64,000 nucleotides of DNA from NCBI RefSeq assembly GCF_004000765.1, contig NZ_BILW01000033.1, forward strand, positions 1-64,000. Direction: 5' to 3'. The notes beneath the pieces were generated by a model. That model was not told the DNA's origin. It was given only the letters and a program-made list of their open reading frames with translations, and ran no database searches. This DNA is from Paenibacillus chondroitinus NBRC 15376. GTDB lineage: Bacteria; Bacillota; Bacilli; Paenibacillales; NBRC-103111. The position numbers and the translations under genes are program-made. Position 1 is the first letter of the stretch. Every line of letters begins with the position of its first letter. This document shows, in pieces, positions 35,007-44,100 of this stretch.

Positions 35007-35269
35007 TGCGAATTGACAAGTTTTTAAAAGTATCTCGACTGATTAAGCGCCGAACCGTAGCGAAGGACGTGTCCGACCAAGGGCGTGTCTGGATTAACGG
35101 CAGAGATGCCAAGGCGAGTACGCAAGTGAAAGTCGGCGACGAATTAGCAATTCAATTTGGTCAGAAAAAAGTGACGATTCGCGTAGAGCTCCTGTCGGAG
35201 TCGACCCGCAAGGAAGACGCTGCGAAGATGTACACGCTGGTCAAGGAAGAGGCTTATCAGTCCGAGTAA
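35006..35269 (+). CDS. rqcP: Ribosome-associated quality-control protein RqcP
   Basis: An 87-residue S4-domain protein (YabO, Hsp15-like): MRIDKFLKVSRLIKRRTVAK is the S4 RNA-binding start. RqcP works with RqcH on obstructed 50S subunits during alanine tailing of stalled nascent chains. The ATG overlaps the HU stop by one base, so translation is probably coupled. Confidence 0.93.
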   Translation: MRIDKFLKVSRLIKRRTVAKDVSDQGRVWINGRDAKASTQVKVGDELAIQFGQKKVTIRVELLSESTRKEDAAKMYTLVKEEAYQSE

Positions 35270-35287
35270 CACGATATAACACCGAAT

Positions 35288-35330
35288 AGTCCAGGATTCC
35301 CGGATGAGGGATCTTGGGCTTTTTTTTGGT
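35288..35330 (+). terminator. Terminator after rqcP
   Basis: Imperfect stem (GTCCAGGATTCC with GGGATCTTGGGC) followed by eight T. Confidence 0.65.
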
Positions 35331-35350
35331 TCTAAAATAGGACATCCTCC

Positions 35351-35359
35351 CATATCGTA
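35351..35359 (+). promoter_or_regulatory. Possible mother-cell -10 element of yabPQ
   Basis: CATATCGTA fits the sigma-K -10 pattern CATAnnnTA and partly that of sigma-E, 27 bases before yabP. No convincing -35 was found. yabP and yabQ are sigma-E genes in B. subtilis. Confidence 0.33.
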
Positions 35360-35386
35360 ATGATAGATGAAGGAGGGGTACAGGCC

Positions 35387-35674
35387 ATGATGGAACCCGT
35401 TAAAAATACGAACAAACGGCAAGAAATCAAAATGCTGAATCGCAAGCTCTTGGAGATCTCCGGAGTTTTGAACGTAGACAGCTTTGACAGCGAAGAGTTC
35501 CTCCTTGAAACGGAAATGGGCTACCTGATGATTAAGGGGCAGAATTTGCACATTAAGAATTTGAGCTTGGAGCAGGGGTTAGTCGCCATTGAAGGACTTA
35601 TTCAAGAATTATCGTATGTGGATGGAAATACCCAGGAGAAATCCAAGGGGTTTCTTGGTAAATTATTCAAGTGA
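35387..35674 (+). CDS. yabP: Spore cortex-related protein YabP
   Basis: A 95-residue YabP-family protein (KMLNRKLLEISGVLNVDSFD, then TEMGYLMIKGQNLHIKNLSL). In B. subtilis it is made in the mother cell and needed for cortex formation; the mechanism is unknown. AAGGAGGGG lies eight bases before the chosen ATG; a second ATG is adjacent. It overlaps yabQ in a GTGA. Confidence 0.93.
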   Translation: MMEPVKNTNKRQEIKMLNRKLLEISGVLNVDSFDSEEFLLETEMGYLMIKGQNLHIKNLSLEQGLVAIEGLIQELSYVDGNTQEKSKGFLGKLFK

Positions 35675-36246
35675 CGCTGAATGTTCAATTCCACACAATC
35701 TTCATGATGTTTTTGAGCGGGGTTGCCATTAGCGCGATGTTTGATGTGTTTCGTGTGCTTTCCGGTAAGCTCAGGCTGCCGCGGTGGACGATTCCGCTCG
35801 TTGATACGGTGTATTGGATTGTGGCGACAATCCTCGTGTTCCGACTGTTGATTTACAGCAATGAAGGACAAGTTCGCATGTTTATTTTTCTGGGAATGGG
35901 GATCGGTATTTGCTTTTATTTTGCCTTCCTCAGCCAAGTTGTGGTTCGTCTGACGCTGTTTCTCATACGAGTTGTCATTGCGATTTACAAGTTTATTGCA
36001 AAAACCGTCGAAATTCTTATCATTAAACCAATCATTGGCTTATATCGTCTAACTGTTATAATTTTGGGCTTTTTGCTTGCTGTAGCTATATTCCTTTATA
36101 GAATTGTGCTACAATTGCTTTATCCTTTGTGGAGACTACTCCTCTGGATGACTCGGCCTGTGCATAAATATTTCGTGATCCCTGATTGGTTGAAGAAGCT
36201 GACGGGCAAGATCGTAACGTTATATCGCAGGTTATTCTCAAAGTAG
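35671..36246 (+). CDS. yabQ: Spore cortex biosynthesis protein YabQ
   Basis: A 191-residue membrane protein with about five hydrophobic segments, beginning VQFHTIFMMFLSGVAISAMF and ending in a basic tail. In B. subtilis it localises to the forespore outer membrane and is required for cortex synthesis. It starts with GTG overlapping the yabP stop. Confidence 0.9.
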   Translation: MTLNVQFHTIFMMFLSGVAISAMFDVFRVLSGKLRLPRWTIPLVDTVYWIVATILVFRLLIYSNEGQVRMFIFLGMGIGICFYFAFLSQVVVRLTLFLIRVVIAIYKFIAKTVEILIIKPIIGLYRLTVIILGFLLAVAIFLYRIVLQLLYPLWRLLLWMTRPVHKYFVIPDWLKKLTGKIVTLYRRLFSK

Positions 36247-36261
36247 GAGGAATTCCTATAC

Positions 36262-36582
36262 ATGCAGGCTCAAGCAACCGCACCAAACAAGCGCAGCAGT
36301 AGTGTAGGCTCAAAGCGAAGACTGCGTTTTCTGATGATCTTTGTTCTCTGTTTTATGAGTTGGGCTGCTGTTAACATTTGGGGGCAGTTCGCTAAGCTTC
36401 ACGAGAAGAGAAATGCCGTGGCGAATATGGAGCAACAGCTCGTTGATGCGAAGAAGATCAAGGAGCAGACGCAGAAGGAAATCAGTAGGCTTCATAATGA
36501 TGAATACTTGGATCAAATTATTCGCCGGGATTTTCACTATAGCAAAACGGGAGAGACGCCACTTAGTGTCTCGAAGCAATAA
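36262..36582 (+). CDS. divIC: Cell-division protein DivIC (FtsB-like)
   Basis: A 106-residue single-pass septal protein: a basic cytoplasmic start, a membrane span near residues 26-44, then a coiled coil (KLHEKRNAVANMEQQLVDAKK) and the FtsB-type end DEYLDQIIRRDFHYSKTGE. It works with FtsL and DivIB to activate septal wall synthesis. AGGAGG precedes the ATG. Order yabQ-divIC-yabR is conserved. Confidence 0.94.
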   Translation: MQAQATAPNKRSSSVGSKRRLRFLMIFVLCFMSWAAVNIWGQFAKLHEKRNAVANMEQQLVDAKKIKEQTQKEISRLHNDEYLDQIIRRDFHYSKTGETPLSVSKQ

Positions 36583-36610
36583 AAGGACTGAAGAAGGGGC
36601 GAATGCCGTG

Positions 36611-36639
36611 TTGACCGTGGTTTCTGCATCGGTTATAAT
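36611..36639 (+). promoter_or_regulatory. Sigma-A promoter of yabR
   Basis: TTGACC, 17 bases, TATAAT. It lies just after divIC and about 50 bases before the yabR start. Confidence 0.78.
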
Positions 36640-36687
36640 CGGCGTAGCCAGTGTTTTCAACATTTTAAGGGAGGAACATTTTACTTT

Positions 36688-37275
36688 ATGGCAATTGAAG
36701 TTGGCACCAAGTTAGAGGGTAGAGTGACGGGGATTACTCACTTTGGAGCATTCGTCGAGCTTGCTGAAGGAGTTACCGGTCTTGTTCACATTTCGGAGAT
36801 CGCAGACAATTATGTGAAAGACGTTAATGACCATTTAAAGCTGGAAGACAAAGTATTGGTCAAAGTGATTAACGTGGACAAGGATGGCAAGATCGGACTG
36901 TCGATCAAGCAAACGATTGACAAGCCAGTTGAGGAAAGACCAGCTCGTCCTGAACGTACAGGTGGCAGCAGCTATCAAGGACGCCCGAGCGGAGATCGTC
37001 CAGGCGGCTTCCAAGGTGGTCGTCCAAGCAGTGGCGGAGAACGCAGTGGTCCTCCTAGTGGTGGCCCAGGCGGCGGTCGTCCAGGCGGCGGCGGCTTCAA
37101 TCGTGGCGGCGGTGGTGGCGGTCGCGGCGGCTTTAACAAGCAGCAAGGCGGAGCAAGACCGTTCTCGTTCGAAGATAAAGTATCTCGTTTCCTTAAAGAT
37201 AGTGAAGAGCGGATTTCGTCACTGAAGAAGAACACCGAGTCCAAACGCGGTGGTCGAGGCGGAAGAAGAGACTAA
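36688..37275 (+). CDS. yabR: S1-domain RNA-binding protein YabR with Gly/Arg-rich tail
   Basis: A 195-residue protein. Residues 1-75 form an S1 domain (EGRVTGITHFGAFVELAEGV, TGLVHISEIAD). Residues about 88-155 are a Gly/Arg/Pro-rich stretch resembling eukaryotic RGG boxes, followed by a short basic helix and a final Arg/Gly end. B. subtilis YabR is about 128 residues, so the tail is expanded here. It probably binds RNA or ribosomes. AGGGAGG precedes the ATG. Confidence 0.93.
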   Translation: MAIEVGTKLEGRVTGITHFGAFVELAEGVTGLVHISEIADNYVKDVNDHLKLEDKVLVKVINVDKDGKIGLSIKQTIDKPVEERPARPERTGGSSYQGRPSGDRPGGFQGGRPSSGGERSGPPSGGPGGGRPGGGGFNRGGGGGGRGGFNKQQGGARPFSFEDKVSRFLKDSEERISSLKKNTESKRGGRGGRRD

Positions 37276-37290
37276 TAGATGCTTATAATA

Positions 37291-37328
37291 GAACCACATT
37301 TCGCTTAGGCGGATGTGGTTTTTTTATT
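37291..37328 (+). terminator. Terminator after yabR
   Basis: AACCACAT and ATGTGGTT with an inner CGC/GCG, followed by TTTTTTTA. Confidence 0.75.
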
Positions 37329-37348
37329 TTTTCGATGGTTTCTGTACA

Positions 37349-37558
37349 ATGACCAATTATTACAATTCATCGTATGGTCAATTCCAATCGACATGGAGTT
37401 ACGGGTATCTCCCCCATCTGCGTGGCGAAAGTTCGGGAGGATCAGACTTTTGGATACGCTTTCAGCTAAATAAAGCGAGACACGGCAAGGGCTGGGGGCG
37501 GGTGACACGGCTGGCGCGGCTTGTCGGAAATTTCTTTGAATCTATCAACTCATTCTGA
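37349..37558 (+). CDS. Possible small hypothetical protein
   Basis: A 69-codon frame with a Tyr/Ser/Gly-rich start and a basic, amphipathic C-terminal half. It fills the gap between yabR and spoIIE, where B. subtilis has two tRNA genes that are absent here. Against it: there is only a weak GATGG ribosome binding site, and its 3' end overlaps the spoIIE -35 region. I do not recognise it; it may not be a gene. Confidence 0.28.
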   Translation: MTNYYNSSYGQFQSTWSYGYLPHLRGESSGGSDFWIRFQLNKARHGKGWGRVTRLARLVGNFFESINSF

Positions 37559-37587
37559 CAAACTTTCTGCTAGATTGTCTCTATACT
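37555..37587 (+). promoter_or_regulatory. spoIIE promoter with 21-bp spacer
   Basis: CTGACA, 21 bases, TATACT. The long spacer is the hallmark of Spo0A-activated sigma-A promoters such as B. subtilis spoIIE and spoIIG. TGACAAA (37556-37562), overlapping the -35, is a one-mismatch Spo0A box; another (TGTCGGA) is at 37522-37528. Confidence 0.62.
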
Positions 37588-37608
37588 AGAGAAACAAATA
37601 AGGGAAGA

Positions 37609-40119
37609 ATGGATGGTGTTCAAAGCATGCAAAGAAGAAGCCTAGGAGCGACGATTAGCGGTGGATGGTCAGGAATTTGGCAAAGAGCGAAAACAGGTGC
37701 TCACAGTGCGGCAGTGGAAAATCGTTTTGTTCAAGCTTTTGTAGCTAAGAAGTGGTCTTTTCTCCTCATCGTTATGGCATTCCTTCTTGGACGTGCGATG
37801 ATCCTCGAACAGCTTTCTCCGTTTGCTTTAGCCTTTATCGCGGTTATCTATTTTACGAGGAGAGACATTTTACATTGGGTAGGTATTGCGGCGTTTGCCG
37901 GGAGCTTACTGTCCATCAATTCAAATACTGGATATCTCGTTACTGAGATTATCGTTTTCCTGCTTATTCAAAAAGCGCTTGAGAAGTTTGAGCGTTCAGA
38001 GCTTTCACTTGCTCCGCTGCTCGTTTTCAGCTCAACCTTCCTGGTTCAGCTTTTTGCAGAGTTGGTCGTATCAAACTTAAGCTGGTATACACTGATGATG
38101 CTGTCCGTAGAGGCACTGCTTAGTCTAGTGCTGACACTGATTTTCATACAAGCTATTCCGGTATTCACACTTACCCGTAAAAACTATCATTTGAAACATG
38201 AGGAAATCATCTGCTTAATTATTTTATTGGCCTCCGTTATGACAGGGACGGTGAGCTGGGTAATGGGTCCTGTCACCGTGGAACATGTGCTCTCCCGATA
38301 CTTGATTCTGCTATTTGCATTGGTGGGTGGAGCGCCTTTTGGAGCCTCGGTTGGTGTTATCACTGGGCTTATCTTAAGTCTTGCGAACAGCAACGCCATC
38401 TATCAAATGAGTTTGCTTGCCTTTTCTGGTATGTTAGCCGGATTGCTTAAGGAAGGGAACCGGCTCGCTGTTGCCTTTGGTATGCTGCTGGGGTCTTCGA
38501 TTCTATCGTTCTATATAGGTTCAAGTGCCGATATGATCAACTCCGCGTGGGAATCGCTTGCGGCCGTTACGCTGTTTCTCCTTACGCCGAGGAGCCTGAT
38601 TCTTACGCTTGCCAAATATGTGCCTGGCACACAGGAGAATCTCAAATCGCAACAGGACTATGCGAAGCGGGTTCGCGATGTGACGGCCAGCCGTGTGGAG
38701 CAGTTCTCGGAAGTGTTCCGGCAGCTGTCGCGCAGCTTTAAACAACTAACGACGGATGACGCGGTCAGCCGTAAGGAGGAGGAAGTTGGGCATTTCATGA
38801 ATGCCGTTGCACAGAAAACTTGTGAATCCTGCTGGAAGAAGAGCCAGTGCTGGGATCAGAAATTTTATCAAACGTATACGTTTATGACGGATATGATGAC
38901 CAATATTGAGACAAAGGAGAATATGACGAAGAAGCAAATACCCGCGGAATGGAAGAAGGTGTGTAATCGGACGGATCAGGTGCTTGATGTAATGAAGCAG
39001 CAATATAGCTTGTACAAGAATGATATGCATTGGAAAAAACAAATTATGGATAGCCGCCATCTGGTCGCAGATCAGCTGTCCGGCGTCTCCCAGGTGATGG
39101 AGGACCTGGCGAAGGAAATTAAGCGCGAAGGGCAGGAGTTGTTCCTTCAGGAGGAGCAAATTCGCAATGCGCTGGAGGAGTTGGGCCTATCGATTCATAC
39201 AATCGACATTATTTCCTTAGATGAGGGAAATATTGAAATTGAAATCATTCATCAATACACGAAGGGCTTCGATGAATGCCGGAAAATCATTGCGCCGCTG
39301 CTGAGCGAAATCATCGGCGAGAACGTCGCCGTGATGCGCGAAGAGATGCATGAGCGCGGCGAAGGCTACAGCACGGTCGTATTCGGCTCTGCCAAAGAAT
39401 ACGTGGTCGAGACCGGGGTCGCCGGCGCGGCCAAAGGGGGCGACCTTTTCTCAGGCGACAGCTTCTCCACGGTGGAGCTGGGCAATGGCAAGTATGCCGT
39501 TGCGCTTAGCGACGGCATGGGCAACGGTGAGCGGGCGCGGGCCGAGAGCCAGACCGCCCTTAGCATCCTGCAGCAGCTGCTGCAGTCCGGGATGGACGAG
39601 AAGCTGGCGATCAAGTCGCTGAACTCGGTGCTGATGCTTCGTTCCTCCGATGAGATGTATGCAACGGTGGATATGGCTTTGATTGACATGTACAATGCCA
39701 ATACGACTTTCATGAAAATTGGCTCCATACCGAGCTTTATTAAGAGAGGGAACGAGGTGATCTCGATCTCCGCGAATAATCTGCCTGTGGGCATTTTAAG
39801 CGAGATCGATGTCGATCTGGTTTCTATTCCTCTCCAATCGGGAGATATCCTCGTTATGATGACCGATGGGATCTATGATGCGCCTGGCCATGCGGTGAAT
39901 AAGGAGATGTGGATGAAGCGCATGATCCATGAAATTGACACGACCTTGCCGCAAGAGTTCGCGGATTGTTTATTGGAACGAATTTTCCGCCATCATCATG
40001 GCGAAATTCAAGATGATATGACTGTCGTTGTGGCTCGCGTAGAGAAGCGGCAGCCGGAGTGGGCGACATTCCGCTGGCCGGGGATTACGCGCATGGAGCG
40101 TCCGAAAACGGTCAGCTAG
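37609..40119 (+). CDS. spoIIE: Stage II sporulation protein E
   Basis: An 836-residue membrane phosphatase. The N-terminal part (about residues 45-325) has around ten membrane spans; a central regulatory region includes a CESCWKKSQCWD cysteine cluster; the C-terminal PP2C domain has GDSFSTVELGNGKYAVALSD, DGMGNGERA, MMTDGIYD and DDMTVVVAR metal-site motifs. SpoIIE localises to the polar septum and dephosphorylates SpoIIAA to release sigma-F. The segment 39290-39640 is abruptly GC-rich. AAGGGAAG precedes the ATG. Confidence 0.96.
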   Translation: MDGVQSMQRRSLGATISGGWSGIWQRAKTGAHSAAVENRFVQAFVAKKWSFLLIVMAFLLGRAMILEQLSPFALAFIAVIYFTRRDILHWVGIAAFAGSLLSINSNTGYLVTEIIVFLLIQKALEKFERSELSLAPLLVFSSTFLVQLFAELVVSNLSWYTLMMLSVEALLSLVLTLIFIQAIPVFTLTRKNYHLKHEEIICLIILLASVMTGTVSWVMGPVTVEHVLSRYLILLFALVGGAPFGASVGVITGLILSLANSNAIYQMSLLAFSGMLAGLLKEGNRLAVAFGMLLGSSILSFYIGSSADMINSAWESLAAVTLFLLTPRSLILTLAKYVPGTQENLKSQQDYAKRVRDVTASRVEQFSEVFRQLSRSFKQLTTDDAVSRKEEEVGHFMNAVAQKTCESCWKKSQCWDQKFYQTYTFMTDMMTNIETKENMTKKQIPAEWKKVCNRTDQVLDVMKQQYSLYKNDMHWKKQIMDSRHLVADQLSGVSQVMEDLAKEIKREGQELFLQEEQIRNALEELGLSIHTIDIISLDEGNIEIEIIHQYTKGFDECRKIIAPLLSEIIGENVAVMREEMHERGEGYSTVVFGSAKEYVVETGVAGAAKGGDLFSGDSFSTVELGNGKYAVALSDGMGNGERARAESQTALSILQQLLQSGMDEKLAIKSLNSVLMLRSSDEMYATVDMALIDMYNANTTFMKIGSIPSFIKRGNEVISISANNLPVGILSEIDVDLVSIPLQSGDILVMMTDGIYDAPGHAVNKEMWMKRMIHEIDTTLPQEFADCLLERIFRHHHGEIQDDMTVVVARVEKRQPEWATFRWPGITRMERPKTVS

Positions 40120-40130
40120 TTAGAAAATGA

Positions 40131-40164
40131 AGCCGTAACAGCTCATTTGCTGTTGCGGTTTTGG
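40131..40164 (+). terminator. Terminator after spoIIE
   Basis: GCCGTAACAGC and GCTGTTGCGGT around TCATTT, followed by TTT. Its core is nearly the same as that of the terminator at 44543. Confidence 0.7.
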
Positions 40165-40212
40165 TGTGGGAAAATAAGGGTATTACAGGATTTATAAGAA
40201 AGGCGGTATGGC

Positions 40213-40962
40213 ATGTTCAGGAAAGTGCTTTCTCTCGCATGCATCATCCTCGGGGCCTTGATTTTTCTATATCCGGCCTTGAATGACCGGTACGAGAGTT
40301 ATCAGCAGCAGAAGATTATGAATCAATGGCAGGAAAGTTTGCAGATCATGGATCAGATCTCTACGGAGGAGAGTGAGATTACACAATCTGAGAGTGCGAA
40401 TCCTCTCATAGGAAAAGTCGAGGCAACTGGCAGTTTGGGTGCTATGGCTCCACTGGATGCCGTGGGGGCTGTTGATTCGGCTGCTACTAATCCCCCTAGT
40501 GTAAAGCCAGTGCAGCCTTTGGATTTGCAAGCTGCGCCGAAACCGACACCGCTGCCCAAGAATGTAGAGGGCGTACTTCGTATCGATAAAATCAATTTGA
40601 AACTTCCGATCTTGACGGACGCAACGGTAAAGAATTTGAAGGTCTCCGTTGCAAGTATAGCTAATACGGGGAAAGCGGGCGAGGTAGGCAACTATGCGAT
40701 AGCTGGCCATAGAAATTTGACCTATGGGAAAAATTTTAACCGATTAGATGAAGTTGATCTGGGCGACATCATTCAAGTGGAGACAGGGAGCAAACAGTTC
40801 AAATACATCGTGGAGGATAAGCAATATGTCCTTCCTACAGATATTTCGGTCTTAAAGGGCAATGGTAAAGATAAGGAAATAACCTTAATTACCTGCGACC
40901 CTATGGTTAATCCGACGCACCGTTTAATTATAAGAGGGAAAATTGTAGAATCATCGGACTAA
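40213..40962 (+). CDS. Class D-like sortase
   Basis: A 249-residue cysteine transpeptidase that anchors surface proteins to the cell wall. One N-terminal membrane span (residues 5-22) is followed by an unusually long Ser/Ala/Pro linker to about residue 115, then the beta-barrel. Catalytic residues: H166 in AGHRN, C228 in LITCDP and probably R237. AGGCGG lies upstream of the ATG. Its presumed substrate, an LPVTG protein, is the next gene. B. subtilis has no sortase at this locus. Confidence 0.9.
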   Translation: MFRKVLSLACIILGALIFLYPALNDRYESYQQQKIMNQWQESLQIMDQISTEESEITQSESANPLIGKVEATGSLGAMAPLDAVGAVDSAATNPPSVKPVQPLDLQAAPKPTPLPKNVEGVLRIDKINLKLPILTDATVKNLKVSVASIANTGKAGEVGNYAIAGHRNLTYGKNFNRLDEVDLGDIIQVETGSKQFKYIVEDKQYVLPTDISVLKGNGKDKEITLITCDPMVNPTHRLIIRGKIVESSD

Positions 40963-41007
40963 GTGGATTTTCCTTTCACTTTCGTCCGATGTGGTACAGT
41001 TATGACG

Positions 41008-41093
41008 TATACAATACAGAATGTATCATATAATAACTACATTGATACGTTATGTATTGTATAGCGCGGTATTTTCTGATACATTTTGTATCA
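41008..41093. promoter_or_regulatory. Dyad-rich control region of the LPVTG gene
   Basis: Arms 41008-41028 and 41043-41063 are inverted repeats matching at 19 of 21 positions across a 14-base loop. The loop begins with TATAAT (41029-41034), a perfect -10 with no good -35. A second dyad, TGATACATTTTGTATCA, sits at 41077-41093 and shares the TGATACA/TGTATCA half-site with the first. This looks like a multi-site operator over a promoter; the binding protein is unknown. Confidence 0.5.
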
Positions 41094-41145
41094 AAGGTGA
41101 ATTGAGTTTTTTTGGTCCACATATGCATAGGAATGGAGGGAATTT

Positions 41146-44100
41146 ATGAAGATGTTGAAGAAGGAATTGAAGCTGCTACTCGTCATTTTGTTAGTCTTCA
41201 TGCAGTGCTTGTATGCAGTCGGCGTTTCAACCAAAGCGAGCGCGACTGAAATCTCCAATACAGATAACATTTTGGAGAGCGTGACGATGGCTGTTTACAA
41301 CAGTGCGGGACAAGTCGTGACAGGAAACGTGTACGATCAGGGAGCTAGAGTAAGGCTGGACTATACCTGGTCTTTGCCGGACGGTCATAGTTACCGGGCA
41401 GGTGACACCTATACGTTTATGCTGCCAGCGCAATTTTTGTTATTTAATAACGTGGGTGGGTCTTTGACTACCGGTGATGATCAAGTTGGAACCTTTCAAG
41501 TGAACAAGGACAGCCGCCAAGTCATCATTACATTTAACAACTTCATTGAGAGCCATGATAATGTGAGAGGGACCCTCACGATCAATACCCAATTTAATAA
41601 AAGCCAAATAACTGGCTCGACAACGCAAATTATTACGATACCGATTCAATCGGGAGAAGAGGTTTTTACCCTCATTTTCAGGCCGGATGTTCCTTCTACC
41701 ATAAGTAAGGCAGGTGTGGCTAACGGTTTTAATGCGAAGCAAATTGATTGGACCGTTGATGTGAACAAGTCGATGGACTCCATTCAACAAGCGGTCGTAA
41801 AAGATCCTATTCCTGCGGGGTTGGCTGTGCCTGTTTCTGTTGCGGTTTATTCTCTGGATGTAAAATTGGATGGCACTATGATTTTGGGAGAGTTGTTGGA
41901 TAGCAGTCAGTATACGGTAAGCACGGACGACAGCATTCTTGCCGTTCATTTTGCTGATAACCCAATTACTCATGCATACAGGATACAATTCGCTACGGCA
42001 ATTACGGACTCAACCAAGTCATCGTTTGTGAACACGGCAACATTGTCTGGCAGCAACAAGACACCGGTTCAAGCAACTGCTACTGTTGAAGTCAAGCATG
42101 GAAGTGTGCTTAAGAAGATCGCAACTGACTACGCGACAGGAACGCAGACGATAAGTTGGGCAATTCAGTATAATTATAATGAGGGCAATATCCCACAATC
42201 GGCAGCCTGGTTATCGGACCTATTCAATGAGTCCCAAGAGTTAATAGCCGAATCTTTTCAAATATTCCCAGTCACATTTAATGGGATAGGCGGCGAAGTG
42301 TTGGGTAGTGTAGTGCCTTCTACTGAGTATACTTTGACTCCGCAGACGGCCGAGGGTAAAAAGGGATTTAAGCTGCAGTTTCTTCATGATATTTCATCTG
42401 CGTATAAAGTAATCTATAAAACGAAGGCAAGTAAGCCTGTTCTGGACAATGGTTCCGTAACCAACACCGTTACTTCAGGTGGCGGAAGCAGCGATACGGT
42501 TGTTAAGCCGATTAATCAGGTGGTACTTGTCAAAAGTGACGGGCATATCGATTATAGTACTAAAATAGTTGAATGGAATATTGCGATTAATGGGGACAGC
42601 CAGCAAATGAGTCATGTGGTTGTAACTGATACCTTCCCTTACAAGGGTCTTCGCTTTCTTCCAGATACCTTTAAAGTCAAGCAAGGCGCAGGAGTGCTGG
42701 ATCCATCTGAATATACATTAGACGACTCGGTAGCTCCTGAGGATGGCTTTATAGTAAGATTCAAGAATCCGTTAACCGGACCGGTAACCATTAATTACAA
42801 AACAGCATTTAATCTGGAATGGATTCAACCTGCAGGCAGCAAAACAGACTTCTATAATACAGCTCAAATGGCCTGGTTGGATCGTTGGGAAAATGAGCAA
42901 ACCAAGACAGTGACGGATATTTTTTATACAAGGGACGAAGTCAAGAATAATGGTTTCAAAAGCGGTACCTATGACGCTGCGCACAAGCAGATTACTTGGA
43001 CAGTAGGGGTCAACTATAATAGTAAGCCCATTGAGCAAGCTGTCGTTGAGGATCTCTTGGAGTCAAATCAAAAGCTCGATGCAGTCACGCTTGCTGTTTA
43101 TAAGATGGTCATTGCTCCAAATGGGACCACAACATTAGGCAGTGTAGTAGATACTTCTGAGTACGAGTATCAAATTGACGCAGCTAATAAATTAAAACTC
43201 TCGTTCAAACAACCTATATTAGGACCGTATTCTATCGTTTTTAAAACGAGTCTGGACGGACAGTTGATTAACAGTACGACAGTAAACAACACAGCCAAAC
43301 TATTCGATGCGAGTAAACCTGTGTCGAACGATCTGAAAGCGACGGTCAACATCCCACACGGAGGCGAGTACATCAGCAAGAAAGGGTTGCAAAGCGGCGA
43401 CAAGATTAATTGGACGATAACGATTAATCAAGGACAGTCAACTTTGAATGACGCTTTATTAATCGATACGCCTACTGTAAATCAATTGCTGCTGCTTGAT
43501 ACGTTCCATCTGTTTAAAACGATAGTAGATGTGAATGGCAACGTAACGAAAGGAGCAGAGTTAACCAAGGAAATCGACTATACCTTGGTAATTGAAACGG
43601 ATGCTGGCGGCAAACAAACGTTCCGCCTGCATTTTGTCAATCCTATTAGCTCCGCCTATATCTTGGAGTACCAATCGCTCATCGCGGCTAACGATAAGGA
43701 TACTGTTTCCAATAAGGTTATCCTGAGTGGTAACAATGTAACGACAGTGACCAAGGAAACCGTGCAGGATATCATCGTTGGCGTTTCGAGCGGTTCCGGC
43801 ACAGGTAGCGGTGTAAGAGGCTCGCTCTCCGTGAAAAAGGTGGATGCGTCGAATTACACCGTATTGCTCAGTGGAGCTACCTTCGACTTGTACCGGAAGT
43901 CTGACAGGACATTGGATCGGATTGGCACAATGACCACGAATGAAAATGGAGTTGCTAACTTCACCGGCCTGTTGAAGGGCAACTATGTAGTGAAGGAGAG
44001 TGCAGCGCCTGCTGGGTACGCTTTGGATGCGAATAAGGAATATCCGGTATCCTTGAGCTCGGGTGAGAATTATTCAATCACGGTAACCAATACGAAATCT

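Noticed and set aside
36835-37244. Alternate-frame proteins over the yabR Gly/Arg region
   Set aside because: Ala/Thr- or Pro-rich shadow translations of a low-complexity repeat, on both strands.
37276-37608. tRNA genes between yabR and spoIIE
   Set aside because: B. subtilis has two here, but no cloverleaf, GGTTCGAATCC-like T-arm or CCA end is present.
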